Below, piece by piece: positions 44,340 through 53,890 of a DNA stretch of 64,000 nt. The notes under the pieces were generated by a model, which did no database searches, was not told the DNA's origin, and was given only the letters and a program-made list of their open reading frames with translations. Numbering within the stretch: the first letter of the stretch is position 1; every line of letters begins with the position of its first letter. The position numbers and the translations under genes were made by a program. This DNA comes from Paenibacillus dokdonensis (GTDB lineage Bacteria; Bacillota; Bacilli; Paenibacillales; Paenibacillaceae), in the NCBI RefSeq assembly GCF_004916975.1, contig NZ_STGQ01000004.1, positions 62,001-126,000 on the forward strand. The letters run 5' to 3'.

Positions 44340-44906
44340 TTAAGCTTTGCTTGCCATATCCGCAATCTGTTCCAGCCATGCAGCTCTTGTGGACTCGTCG
44401 GAGTTGGGTACGGATTCAAGAAATAGATGATACATTACGTCCAGTCCGCAGTATTCAAAGATTCCCTTGTCTGATGTCAAACGGAGCGCTTGATCCATTC
44501 CATTCGCTGCATACTGGGCATGCGACTTGCCCTGCGTGTTGATAATGACAGCCTTTTTCCCTTTTAACAATCCCATTTGAACGCCATTTACATATCTGTA
44601 AGCGAAACCGTAGGAAAATACACGCTCAATGTACCCCTTCATAATAGCCGGCAATCCGGTCCACCAAATGGGATAAATAAAGGTGATGACATCAGCCCAT
44701 TTCAGATATTCCTGCTCTTGAACAACGTCTTCGCCTATCCCTCCAAGGATTTCGCTGCTGCTTATGACAGGCTGAAATTCCATCGCGTACAAGTCCCGTA
44801 CGATAACGTTATATCCCTTTTGCTGAAGACCTTCTACGGCTGTTTCCAAAATAGCATGATTAAAGCTCTCTTTTCTCGGGTGGGCATAAATAATAAGATG
44901 ATTCAT
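44340..44906 (-). CDS. Flavodoxin-like NAD(P)H oxidoreductase
   Basis: 188 aa. YAHPRKESFNHAILE (residues 7-21) is the flavin phosphate loop; FIYPIWWTGLPAIMKGYIER (about 76-95) is the MdaB/NQO-type quinone-reductase motif. GAGGAG upstream of the ATG. Divided from the TetR gene by 101 bp with an operator between, so probably induced when the TetR protein is released. Kin of Modulator of drug activity proteins. Confidence 0.88.
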   Translation of the reverse strand: MNHLIIYAHPRKESFNHAILETAVEGLQQKGYNVIVRDLYAMEFQPVISSSEILGGIGEDVVQEQEYLKWADVITFIYPIWWTGLPAIMKGYIERVFSYGFAYRYVNGVQMGLLKGKKAVIINTQGKSHAQYAANGMDQALRLTSDKGIFEYCGLDVMYHLFLESVPNSDESTRAAWLEQIADMASKA

Positions 44907-44972
44907 TCGGTTTGCTCCTCTCGAATTTTGGTTTCTTGAATTGCTATTAGCCCTTGCACTAAATTTAGTAAG

Positions 44973-44986
44973 TGATTGATCAATTA
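44973..44986. promoter_or_regulatory. TetR-type operator-like site 2
   Basis: TGATTGATCAATTA, 67 bp upstream of the oxidoreductase start. The plus-strand 17 bases here and at site 1 are identical (they continue ACAA). Confidence 0.65.
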
Positions 44987-45007
44987 CAATACAAGAAAAA
45001 AATTTCT

Positions 45008-45535
45008 CTATCTCTTTACCATTAGCCCTGGCATATCCATCGCCATCGATACGTTACACAGCATGCCTCTAGCCAAAAAGTCTGATGTCTTCTCTTCCAC
45101 GTCTGAAATGCCCGCTTTCTGAAAAGCATTTTCCACCAATTCTTTTACTTGGCCCATGCCTTTTTTCATCGCATCACGGATTGGCGTCTCCCGGATTGTC
45201 TGTGCCTGCATTTGAAGCAAGATTTCATTATGATGCATGTTCATGATCTCCTCATAGGCACGAATGAGGCCGATTTCCAATTGCTCAGATGTTGATGTCT
45301 CAATGACTCGTTTAAAAGCCTCCAAGATTCTTAGCCACGACACTTCCAATGCTTCGACGAGCAGAGATTCCTTTGTAAAGAAACGGTAGACATAGGGCTG
45401 TGATATGGAAGCACGCTCCGCGACTTGAGCTGTTGTTGCACGATAGTAGCCAATTTCCGCAAATATTTCAATGGCTGCAGATACGATATCGGTACGGCGG
45501 TTCGCAGATGCTGTATTTCCTTTCGCCATATCCAT
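45008..45535 (-). CDS. TetR/AcrR family repressor
   Basis: 175 aa. HTH at residues 15-60 (AIEIFAEIGYYRATTAQVAE, then ISQPYVYRFFTKESLL). Helical effector domain, no clear ligand. Upstream palindrome TGATTGATCAATCA (45557-45570) and copies beside the oxidoreductase indicate autorepression and control of that gene. GAAGGGA upstream. Confidence 0.9.
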   Translation of the reverse strand: MDMAKGNTASANRRTDIVSAAIEIFAEIGYYRATTAQVAERASISQPYVYRFFTKESLLVEALEVSWLRILEAFKRVIETSTSEQLEIGLIRAYEEIMNMHHNEILLQMQAQTIRETPIRDAMKKGMGQVKELVENAFQKAGISDVEEKTSDFLARGMLCNVSMAMDMPGLMVKR

Positions 45536-45556
45536 TCATTCCCTTCGTTTTAATAT

Positions 45557-45570
45557 TGATTGATCAATCA
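45557..45570. promoter_or_regulatory. TetR-type operator-like site 3, perfect palindrome
   Basis: TGATTGATCAATCA, a perfect 14-bp dyad 22 bp upstream of the TetR start; best of three copies. Confidence 0.7.
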
Positions 45571-45718
45571 CTAACCATGATCACATTCTATTCCATGTTT
45601 TCCTAAAGTGCAAATCATTTTTCGAAAGAATTCACGATTTCGCTTTTTTAACATCGGCCTCCAAAAGGTTCTGACATCGTACCTCGATCTATCAAAGGTT
45701 TCCTTTCATATTTTCCAC

Positions 45719-45760
45719 AAAAAAAGAGCCTGCCTCAGTTACCTGAGAGCAAGCTCTTTT
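45719..45760 (-). terminator. Terminator after the stress-protein gene
   Basis: Arms AAAAGAGC and GCTCTTTTT around an inner CTCAG/CTGAG hairpin, T tail on minus. Confidence 0.75.
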
Positions 45761-45776
45761 GTGAATTCTATCGATC

Positions 45777-46178
45777 TTAAACCATATATGGGAAGTAGGT
45801 AATCGTTGGGTCAAAATCATCATTGTCATACTCTTTGCCGCCCCAGGCGATCACAACGATTTTGTCGCGGTCCATATCTTCTTCGAGACGTTCCGCATCA
45901 TTATCGGAGATCCCCATGGATCTCATCTTCGCGCGAAGCTCATCCCCGCGGGAACGGAAGATGTTGGCGATCGCCGTACCCATGCCCTCTTCATCCAAGC
46001 CGATTTGCTCGGTGCCCGTTTGGTCAGCAACACGGTCGGTTCTGTCTTTGTCATGAGCCAGGACATAAATACGATCCGTACTGTATCCCTCCGTCACAAA
46101 TTTATCAACCTGCGCGTGAACATCACCTGCCGTATTTACGGTTTGAACCTTCGTCATATTCGTTACATTGGTTTCCAT
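45777..46178 (-). CDS. General stress protein, YflT/17M-like
   Basis: 133 aa. The heat-induced stress domain (PF11181-like) is seen in VQTVNTAGDVHAQVDKFVTE and YSTDRIYVLAHDKDRTDRVA; an acidic middle (EEGMGTAIANIFRSRGDELR) and tyrosine-rich end (YDNDDFDPTITYFPYMV). GAGGAGG upstream. Role unknown. Monocistronic. Confidence 0.82.
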   Translation of the reverse strand: METNVTNMTKVQTVNTAGDVHAQVDKFVTEGYSTDRIYVLAHDKDRTDRVADQTGTEQIGLDEEGMGTAIANIFRSRGDELRAKMRSMGISDNDAERLEEDMDRDKIVVIAWGGKEYDNDDFDPTITYFPYMV

Positions 46179-46345
46179 GATGGATTCCTCCTCTATTCAT
46201 AATCATCTGCAGCGTCTGCTACAACGTTTATAACCGCAATGCGGGAGGATGAACCTTGGAAATATTTTATGACGCCGTATGATCTTCGTTTGCAACAAAA
46301 AAAACACAGGCTTCCCTCACCTGATCTTCGTTATCAGAGCTGTGG

Positions 46346-47134
46346 TTATTTCCGGGATTTATCCCTTCCGCCGATCAAAACCTCGACATCCAGCCTGCCC
46401 AGCACATCAATCCATTCCTGGGAACATCCAGGGTCCGTAACGATCATGGATATATGCTCGATGGGGGCGATTTGTGCAAAAGTGGTAACTCCGAATTTGG
46501 AATGATCCGCCACTAAAATAGACTCTTCGGTTCGCTGCATCATTTTACGCGACAGCAAAGCTTCTTCCAGATTGTACTCCGTAATGCCATCCGCAAGTGA
46601 GATTCCCCCTGCCGAGATAAATGCTTTGTTGACCTTAAACTGATCCAGCAGCTGATGGGCAATGGCTCCTGCCGCGGCTTGAAAACTCATATTGACTTCA
46701 CCGCCGGCAAAAATCACTTTCCCCTGAAACCCTTCCAGCGCACAGGCCAATATAGGGGCAGAGCTTGTTATGACAGTAACATCAGCACGGTCCATCAGTT
46801 CGCGCATGATTTCCAGTGTTGTCGTTCCATTATCCAGAAGCACGGTTTCCCCTTCCCCAATCAGAGAGGCTGCAGCTTTACCGATTGCCTGCTTTTCACT
46901 CTGATGCATCTGGGCCCTCTTGATAAACGTCGGCTCAATCCGCTCGGAACGGGTTTGAACCGCTCCCCCGTATACTTTCCTTAGTTTGCCTTCCTTCTCC
47001 AGCCGGTCCAAGTCACGGCGTATTGTCTCTGTCGAGACATTGAACAGCCCCGCCAGGGCATGCACCTGCACTTTTCCTTCCGTGCTTAACTGGGCAAGAA
47101 TGGTTTGCCGGCGCTCCTCATAGGTTAAGGACAT
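46346..47134 (-). CDS. DeoR/GlpR-family regulator
   Basis: 262 aa. HTH residues 6-55 (VHALAGLFNVSTETIRRDLD) and the DeoR sensor domain with LLDNGTTTLEIMRELM and VADHSKFG, which binds a sugar phosphate. GGAGGA before the ATG. Divergent from the metallophosphoesterase-EamA pair; three 10-bp repeats beside their promoter are the likely operator. Confidence 0.9.
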   Translation of the reverse strand: MSLTYEERRQTILAQLSTEGKVQVHALAGLFNVSTETIRRDLDRLEKEGKLRKVYGGAVQTRSERIEPTFIKRAQMHQSEKQAIGKAAASLIGEGETVLLDNGTTTLEIMRELMDRADVTVITSSAPILACALEGFQGKVIFAGGEVNMSFQAAAGAIAHQLLDQFKVNKAFISAGGISLADGITEYNLEEALLSRKMMQRTEESILVADHSKFGVTTFAQIAPIEHISMIVTDPGCSQEWIDVLGRLDVEVLIGGRDKSRK

Positions 47135-47303
47135 ACGAACATTCCTCCTGTTATTGACCTTTCCTATTATAACTTAATGTGTTTTGTTGTTGTTTTTATT
47201 TAGTGTATTAGTTCTTTATGATCCTTGTCAAACCTAGGAGGACATCATTAGATAGGTCTTTCCATTCCAGTATTATCTTATGTTAACAATATGTAAAAAA
47301 GGA

Positions 47304-47332
47304 TTGACAACATTTTACCCAGAGCATACAAT
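47304..47332 (+). promoter_or_regulatory. Sigma-A promoter of the phosphoesterase operon
   Basis: TTGACA (47304-47309), 17-bp spacer, TACAAT (47327-47332). Transcription start expected near 47339. Confidence 0.85.
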
Positions 47333-47345
47333 CAACACGAAAACA

Positions 47346-47375
47346 ACATAAATTAACATAAATCAACATTATTAC
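47346..47375. promoter_or_regulatory. Three tandem 10-bp repeats, likely DeoR operator
   Basis: AACATAAATT, AACATAAATC and AACATTATTA stand head to tail with a 10-bp period just after the predicted transcription start. One repeat per helical turn places them on one DNA face. Confidence 0.65.
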
Positions 47376-47404
47376 AACGCATTATTTTACAAGGGGGAAA
47401 TATA

Positions 47405-48364
47405 ATGAGCCATCAATTATCTTTTCGGCAGGACGGAACTTTTACAATCGTACAATTCACGGATTTGCATTGGAAAAATGGAGAACCCGAGGATCTGCGC
47501 ACCCGCGCCTTGATGGAAATGACGCTGGATGCCGAACAACCGGACATGGTTGTCTTTACTGGAGATGTCATCTATACCGGCCACGTATCACCCGGCCATT
47601 CCGAATGTGATCAACCGGCTCAGGCTTTCCGGGATGCTGTCAGCGCTGCCGAGGAACGGGGAATCCCATGGGCTGTCGTCTTCGGCAATCATGACACGGA
47701 AAATCGTATCACCCGGGAAGAGCTCATGCAGGTTGTACTGAACCACAAGCATACCGTAGCTGAATCCGGTCCAAAAGAGATCACTGGCGAAGGTAACTAT
47801 TCCGTCGAACTGATGGACGCTGGAGGAAAACCGGCGGCAAATTTATATTTTCTGGATTCTGGCAACCTCTCTCCTCTGGAACACATTCCCTACTATAACT
47901 GGGTAAGACGGGATCAGATCGACTGGCTGGTCAATGAATCGGCGCGGCTGAATCCAGTGAACCAGGCCAGTAAGCTGCCTGCCCTTGCTTTCTTCCATAT
48001 ACCGGTACCCGAATATCAGGAAGTTTGGGATAAAGAAACTTGTTACGGAAACAAATATGAGCCTGTGTGCTCCGCTCCCGTCAACTCGGGACTCTTCACG
48101 GCCCTGCTCGAAATGGGCGATGTTGTCGGCACCTTTTGCGGACATGATCATGTCAATGACTACTACGGCGATCTGCATGGCATCCGACTGTGCTATGGAC
48201 GCTCAAGCGGCTATAACACCTATGGCAGGGAAGGATTCAAACGAGGTGCCCGCGTCATTCGCCTGACGGCTGGAGAGACCGGATTTGCCACTTGGCTTCG
48301 GCTTGAAGATGGTTCGGTTGTCAGCGAACAGCCTGTTCATCATCCCGGTGACGACGAAAATTAA
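47405..48364 (+). CDS. Calcineurin-like metallophosphoesterase
   Basis: 319 aa. Metal motifs in FTDLHWKNGE (residues 18-27), VVFTGDVIYTGH, VVFGNHDTENR (about 97), FHIPVPEY and FCGHDHVND (about 241). No signal peptide, cytoplasmic. Hydrolysis of a phosphomonoester or diester; substrate unknown, perhaps tied to the sugar-phosphate sensed by DeoR. AAGGGGG upstream. Confidence 0.9.
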   Translation: MSHQLSFRQDGTFTIVQFTDLHWKNGEPEDLRTRALMEMTLDAEQPDMVVFTGDVIYTGHVSPGHSECDQPAQAFRDAVSAAEERGIPWAVVFGNHDTENRITREELMQVVLNHKHTVAESGPKEITGEGNYSVELMDAGGKPAANLYFLDSGNLSPLEHIPYYNWVRRDQIDWLVNESARLNPVNQASKLPALAFFHIPVPEYQEVWDKETCYGNKYEPVCSAPVNSGLFTALLEMGDVVGTFCGHDHVNDYYGDLHGIRLCYGRSSGYNTYGREGFKRGARVIRLTAGETGFATWLRLEDGSVVSEQPVHHPGDDEN

Positions 48365-48386
48365 CAGCTAAGGGGCCATTTCAACT

Positions 48387-49244
48387 ATGTTATTGCCAAT
48401 TTTACTCGTACTCGCATCCGGTATGGCTCATGCTGTCTGGAGTATGTTTACCAAACGGAGTCTGAACAAAGGTGTATTTCTATGGTCGATCATGATGATC
48501 CCTGCCGTGATCCTGCTGCCCGTCTTGATCATGGAACTGTGGAAACATCCGCTCACCTGGGGTGCATATGGATTGCTGCTGCTTTCGGTCGCGCTTCAGG
48601 GTCTGTACTCCTGGCTGTTGTCCAAAACCTATGAGCTTGGCGATTTGTCACAGATCTATCCGATTATGCGGGGAACCAGCACATTGCTGGTCCCGATCAT
48701 CGGGGTATTATTTCTCAAAGAATCCCTGTCCATATTCGGATGGTTCGGAATTATCTTGATGCTCGGCGGCTTCTTCCTGCTCAGCGGAATAGGTTTGGGG
48801 CGCAAAAACGCAAATGCGCAGCCGCAAAGCTTGAAGCCTTTTGCATTAGCGCTTTGTGTTGGTCTGTGCACCACCAGCTATGTATTCGTGGATAAACTGA
48901 ATCTCGATCATGTCTCTCCGGTAGCTTTGCTCGAAGTAACTAACATCGGCTTTGTGGCAGGCTTGACCCCGCTTGTGCTGGCCTCCCGCCAGTTGAAGCA
49001 GGAGTGGCGCAAGAATCGTTCTACTATTTTCTTGGGCGCAATTTTGAATCCGGGTTCATACCTGCTCTTCCTTTTCGCAATGCAGCAGGCGCCTATGGCC
49101 CACATTAGTCCATTGCGTGAAATTGGTACGGTCTTCGCCACTTTCCTTGGAATTCTGCTACTGAAGGAACAGCAGGGTCTGAAGCGGATAACGACTTCCA
49201 TTATAGTGTTCTGCGGGATTTTGTTGATCGGGATGTGGGGATGA
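48387..49244 (+). CDS. EamA/DMT-family transporter
   Basis: 285 aa, ten spans, two EamA halves (about 1-137 and 148-285). 22 nt behind the phosphoesterase and followed by a strong terminator, so they form one operon. Substrate unknown. Confidence 0.88.
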   Translation: MLLPILLVLASGMAHAVWSMFTKRSLNKGVFLWSIMMIPAVILLPVLIMELWKHPLTWGAYGLLLLSVALQGLYSWLLSKTYELGDLSQIYPIMRGTSTLLVPIIGVLFLKESLSIFGWFGIILMLGGFFLLSGIGLGRKNANAQPQSLKPFALALCVGLCTTSYVFVDKLNLDHVSPVALLEVTNIGFVAGLTPLVLASRQLKQEWRKNRSTIFLGAILNPGSYLLFLFAMQQAPMAHISPLREIGTVFATFLGILLLKEQQGLKRITTSIIVFCGILLIGMWG

Positions 49245-49255
49245 TTCGAACGATG

Positions 49256-49286
49256 AAAAAGTCCATCGGATGATGGACTTTTTTGC
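49256..49286 (+). terminator. Terminator after the phosphoesterase/EamA operon
   Basis: AAAAAGTCCATC, 5-nt loop, ATGGACTTTTTT. Confidence 0.9.
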
Positions 49287-49316
49287 GGTTAAAAAACACA
49301 CAGGAATCATGATTAG

Positions 49317-49757
49317 CTAATGAATTAATGATGCTCTCAAATTATTAACGCCATTTTCCAGATAACCCTTTAAACAAGTCAGCACATATACCCAGCCTTC
49401 TTTTTGTCCTATCATTTTGTTTACGATTTCGGGGTCATCTTCTTTCAAACCTGATTCGTTTACTTCAATCATGGTACTCGTATCGTCCAATACATGAAGC
49501 GTAATGGTAACAACCGTTTCTTCGCCAACTCCTCCCCACGTGAACCTGATCTTCTGATTTCCCTCGACCTCCAATACATGTATGACCACTTCTGCATTGT
49601 ACTCGTCATATCTCCATGTAATCGTCTCGCCCTGTTCCACTCTTCCAGTTCCCGATGAAAACCAATAATTAGACATTTTCCCAGGGTCCACTATGGCTTC
49701 AAACACTTCATCCGTTGGCTTAAGTATTTTAAATTTCGTAGTTACTTGCGTATTCAT
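49317..49757 (-). CDS. SRPBCC/AHSA1-like protein
   Basis: 146 aa from MNTQVTTKFKILKP; the longer frame adds 34 non-conserved residues. START-like fold: TDEVFEAIVDPGKMSNYWF (about residues 14-32), ETITWRYDEYNAEVVIHVLE, and the C-terminal helix KEGWVYVLTCLKGYLENG. Ligand-binding or co-chaperone-like role; unknown. Confidence 0.8.
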   Translation of the reverse strand: MNTQVTTKFKILKPTDEVFEAIVDPGKMSNYWFSSGTGRVEQGETITWRYDEYNAEVVIHVLEVEGNQKIRFTWGGVGEETVVTITLHVLDDTSTMIEVNESGLKEDDPEIVNKMIGQKEGWVYVLTCLKGYLENGVNNLRASLIH

Positions 49758-50087
49758 ACACCATCCACTCACTTTCCGTATTTTGAACGATCTTGATATA
49801 ACTGATCTGAGCTTATCATAAGTGACATGGTATATAGTATCTCCAATTGAAACTTGCAATACCTTATCCCGCGTTTAAGCTAATGATTTTTTCTATAATC
49901 CCTATTAAAGCCCGGTTTGTGGGTATAAGGTATGATGGAGGGATCTGGAAACCCCTTATACAATATAGGGTATTATCTCAGTGTCTATAGATGACAAGCA
50001 ACTATAGAATCGTACTGTTACGCCGAACACCTATGTTTTCATAGTCTTATGCTTACTTTTATTTGTATGAAATGAAGGAGGATTATC

Positions 50088-50975
50088 GTGAGACGAAGTG
50101 AACAAAGTCGTAATAAACTTGAACAAGTGATCCTTGAACATCAATTCGAGCATGCCTCAGCGTATCTGTTGGAAAACACTCGGCAAGGCATCCGATGCGC
50201 TAAAGCCGGAGCGGCAAACTATGATATCCCTTGTGTCTCCAGAATCGGTGGAGATCCGGATCTTCCTCCTCAGGCGGAGTGGCCAGCGACGACTGACGGT
50301 ACACCTATGACTTTTTTAGTTCAATTGAATCTAAAAGATGTGGCGAGCCACGACGAATCATCGCTGCTTCCCACTGGCGGCATGCTTTATTTTTTTGTCG
50401 GAATCGATGATCCGGCCTACCATATCCAGCATCGCGTATTATTTTTGCCGGATGATCAGCTGGCTTCCGCCGAGCGCCGCTTGTCTCCTGAGGGCACTGC
50501 TTTGGAAGGACGATTTTGCGGATATCAGCTGGAAGCCCGTACATCGCTTGAGCCTCCGAATTACGCCTATGTGGACTATGAACAGATCGAGAATGAATCG
50601 GTTGGTTATGAAGAATATGAAGATTTGACCTTTTCGCTAAGTAACACGCAGCGTGATGATGCTGCCCTGCTTTTTGGTTATCCTACAGGCCAGCACGATG
50701 ACAGCGAATATGAAGCCGCCTTAATGATTTTGACAGGTCAGAACTATAGCTACAGCACCACAAAGGCGTTTGAGCAGCTAACCGCTCATTTTGCAGGAAA
50801 TGAAGAAAAAGCTAAGCAAGAGATCCAGGATACTCTGATGCTCCTTGAAATTGAATCTGACGATGATGTTGGATTTTGCTGGTGGGATGCCGGCGTACTG
50901 CACTTCTTTATTCGCAAGGAGGATTTGCTGGCAGGGCGTTTTGACCGTACATATTGTTCGCTGTATTCAAGCTGA
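50088..50975 (+). CDS. DUF1963 (YwqG-like) protein
   Basis: 295 aa, GTG start with GGAGGA upstream. The DUF1963 pattern is in RIGGDPDLPPQAEWPATTDG, MTFLVQLNLKDVA and GGMLYFFVG; the C-terminus has MLLEIESDDDVGFCWWDAGV. The function is not established. It is 63 nt before the DUF4261-like gene on the same strand; such pairs occur in toxin-immunity neighbourhoods but no toxin is seen. Confidence 0.8.
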   Translation: MRRSEQSRNKLEQVILEHQFEHASAYLLENTRQGIRCAKAGAANYDIPCVSRIGGDPDLPPQAEWPATTDGTPMTFLVQLNLKDVASHDESSLLPTGGMLYFFVGIDDPAYHIQHRVLFLPDDQLASAERRLSPEGTALEGRFCGYQLEARTSLEPPNYAYVDYEQIENESVGYEEYEDLTFSLSNTQRDDAALLFGYPTGQHDDSEYEAALMILTGQNYSYSTTKAFEQLTAHFAGNEEKAKQEIQDTLMLLEIESDDDVGFCWWDAGVLHFFIRKEDLLAGRFDRTYCSLYSS

Positions 50976-51038
50976 AGGATCAGAGACGGTGACCGATTCG
51001 ATATATTCATGAACTGTTAAAAGGAGACGAGACGGACT

Positions 51039-51944
51039 ATGAACGACGTGCTTGAGGAAGAAAAGGACTTTGGATTTGCGCGGGTCTATGCGGTTGAATT
51101 GAAGTACCGTCAGCAGCCCCATCTGGATCGAAATGCGCTTTTTGAAAAAATGGAGCGTTATACAGGAAAAGTAGCACCACCTGATCAACAGAAAACAGAG
51201 GAAGCAGAACTTGCCGTGTGGGAAGCGGATGAACAAGCCGATAAGGATATGCTGCACTTTTTCCATTTGAATTACATGGTTTCCTATTCGGAAGGAGAAA
51301 TGCCTGCCCAAACCAGCTTGATGGATATGGAGAATCGTCCGGCTGCGGACTACGTAACGGCCATTCAGCAATCCTGGCATTGGCAGGAAGCCGCTCAGAC
51401 ACTTGAAGAATGCAATCATTCGCTGCTTTTGGTAGATATGATGGCATCCGGACTTGATCCTCAATCAAGATTGCAGCTGTTCACCGGCGTACTTCGGGCT
51501 ATATTGGAGACGGCTCCTTGCGATGCAATCTATTTCCGGGAGAGTGACAAGCTGGTGGAGCCCGGTGCGTACCTCGCTGCAATTGAAGAAGACGCCCTTT
51601 TATATGGTGCAATGAATATACGTTTCTATAATGTCGAAGGGACTGAGAGCGGACGGGCCGAGGGTTTGATGGATTCCATCGGGCTTGCCGCGCTTGGCAT
51701 TCCGGATGTCCAGTGCCATTTCTATGATCTTGAGCCTGATGAGGTCGCGGGACATTTGACGAATATCGGATATTATCTATTTAAGCAAGGTGATGTGATC
51801 GCTGACGGGGAGACGATCGGCTTCACTGAGGATATGCGCTGGCGCTGTGAGCACCAATATGCACTTGCCGCACCACACCGTGTCGTGATCGACATGGATC
51901 CGGGAGAGGGTTATTATGCGGGGAGACAGGAATCTAACAGATAA
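51039..51944 (+). CDS. DUF4261-like protein
   Basis: 301 aa. Its second half has YFRESDKLVEPGAYLAAIEE, YNVEGTESGRAEGLMDSIGL, LGIPDVQCHFYDLEPDEVAG and DGETIGFTEDMRWRCEHQYA, a DUF4261-type pattern. AAGGAGA upstream. Possibly co-transcribed with the DUF1963 gene. Function unknown. The IS1182-like element begins 48 bp after its stop. Confidence 0.6.
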   Translation: MNDVLEEEKDFGFARVYAVELKYRQQPHLDRNALFEKMERYTGKVAPPDQQKTEEAELAVWEADEQADKDMLHFFHLNYMVSYSEGEMPAQTSLMDMENRPAADYVTAIQQSWHWQEAAQTLEECNHSLLLVDMMASGLDPQSRLQLFTGVLRAILETAPCDAIYFRESDKLVEPGAYLAAIEEDALLYGAMNIRFYNVEGTESGRAEGLMDSIGLAALGIPDVQCHFYDLEPDEVAGHLTNIGYYLFKQGDVIADGETIGFTEDMRWRCEHQYALAAPHRVVIDMDPGEGYYAGRQESNR

Positions 51945-52308
51945 AGCGTTACTGCTAGTTTAAATAACATTCATGTTCTAGCGAATGCTTCGAAGGGGCT
52001 GTCCCAAAAGCCATGCAATGGCTGCTTGGGATAGCCCTCTGTTTTTAAGTAGGATCAACGTGAGCAATTAGGTGGACGCTACGCAAACGGACCGTTGTTC
52101 CAATCGCTGTTGTACCCAGATTTTATTTATTTTCCTTAGCGGTAAAAATCCGGATACAAAGGCGACCGCTGCCGCTTTTCCACAATCCGTCCGTCCTCTC
52201 CGCTGTTTAAGTGGAAATTGTTACGAAAATCTTTAAAAAACACAAAAAAGAAACCGTCCTTTGGTAAAATGGAGTTACCACACAACCATTTCAAAGGAGC
52301 GGTTTCTT

Positions 52309-53869
52309 TTGTACATTCAATATACCATGGACCAACTTTGCTTGCCAATGGATCTGGAAGAAGATATTCCAGAAAACCACCTCGTTCGTATCGTGAATGC
52401 CGCTGTCCATCGGCTGGATGATACCATCTTTGACGCTGCTTATCCCGGCGGCGGCCGCGACAACTACCACCCTAAGATGCTTACCAAAGTCATTATCTAC
52501 GCATACACCCAGCGAATGTATTCATCCCGCCAAATCGCCAAAGCGGTACGGGAGAACATTCCCTTTATGTGGCTGGCCGGACAGCAGCGACCAGACTTCC
52601 GCACCCTTAATCGCTTCCGTTCTCAGCGAATGAAGAACGTCCTCGAAACGGTATTTACCGCCGTGCTTCAGTTTTTGGCTGACGAAAAATACGTTTCTCT
52701 GGAGCATTACTTTCTGGATGGCACCAAGATTGAAGCCAATGCCAATCGCTACACCTTTGTTTGGGGCAAAGCCGTCAGCAAACACAAAGCCAAACTGCAA
52801 GAAAAGGTACATGCCCTGTTCGTTGACATTGAAGCGGCAGAAGCGCGGGAAGAACAGGAGAATCAAGGCAAAGATCTCGCTGAACTCGGTACGGGTTCCG
52901 AAGTGAGTAGTGAGAAACTCGAACAAGCCGTGCAAAAGCTTGAAGCTCAGCTTGTAGAAAAACCTAAAAACAAGCCCCTAAAGAAAGCTGTTCGGAAGCT
53001 TCGTAAGGATTTGCTACTCAGGCTGCTGAAGTACGAGCAGTACCAAAGGCTGCTTGGGGACCGGAACAGCTTCAGCAAGACAGATCCGGATGCAACCTTT
53101 ATGCGAATGAAAGAAGACCACATGCGTAATGGTCAACTCAAACCCGGTTACAATGTACAGATTCGGGACCGAAAACCAGTTTATTCTGGCCTACAGTCTC
53201 CATCCAAGACCGACCGATACTCGCTGTTTACAGCCGCACATGGAAAAAGTAAGGCAGATCCTTGGAAAACTCCCGAAGACGGTCATTGCAGATGCAGGCT
53301 ACGGCAGTGAAGAAAACTATGCCTATCTGGAAAATGAAGAGATTCAGGCGGTCGTGAAGTACGGCAGCTACCACAGAGAAAAGAGCAGAGCCTGGAAAGA
53401 GAATGTCGGAAAGATTGAGAACTGGAAGTACGACGAAGCCGAAGACAGGTGGACCTGCCCCGCCGGACACATGCTGCATTTTGGCAGAGAAAGCAAGGAG
53501 CTTTTAGAAAGTGGATATGAAATTCGGAAACGTCATTACCGAAGTAACTCCTGTGAGGGCTGCCCCCTGAAAGACCGTTGTACGAAAGCAGCAGGAAATC
53601 GAGAAGTGGTTGTTAGTCTGGAACGGCTGCGGTACCAGAAGCAAGCCCGGAAAATCCTGCGAAGCGAGGAAGGCTATGCTTTGTCCGTACGTCGAATGAC
53701 AGAACCGGAAAGTGTGTTTGGACAACTGAAGAACAACCGGGGCTTCCGGCGATTTCTGCTTCGCGGCATGGAAAAAGTGACGCTTGAGGTCGGTTGGCTT
53801 TCCCTTGCTCACAATCTATTGAAGCAAGCTGCAAATGACCAAAAACAAAGAGTAGCAATTCTCCAGTGA
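52309..53869 (+). pseudogene. IS1182-family transposase, frameshifted
   Basis: From TTG 52309 (AAGGAGCGG upstream) the frame reads YIQYTMDQLCLPMDLEEDIP, LEHYFLDGTKIEANANRYTF, KTDPDATFMRMKEDHMRNGQ, then breaks near 53163 by one extra C; the next frame continues IGTENQFILAYSLHPRPTDT, VIADAGYGSEENYAYLENEE, VFGQLKNNRGFRRFLLRGME to 53869. Without the extra base the protein is a full-length DDE transposase of the IS1182 family. It may be a sequencing error. Confidence 0.82.
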
Positions 53870-53890
53870 CTGGAGAATTGCTGCTCTTTT
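53851..53890 (+). terminator. Terminator whose loop is the transposase stop codon
   Basis: AGTAGCAATTCTCCAG pairs with CTGGAGAATTGCTGCT; the three-base loop is the TGA stop of the transposase (53867-53869). T tail follows. Confidence 0.85.
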
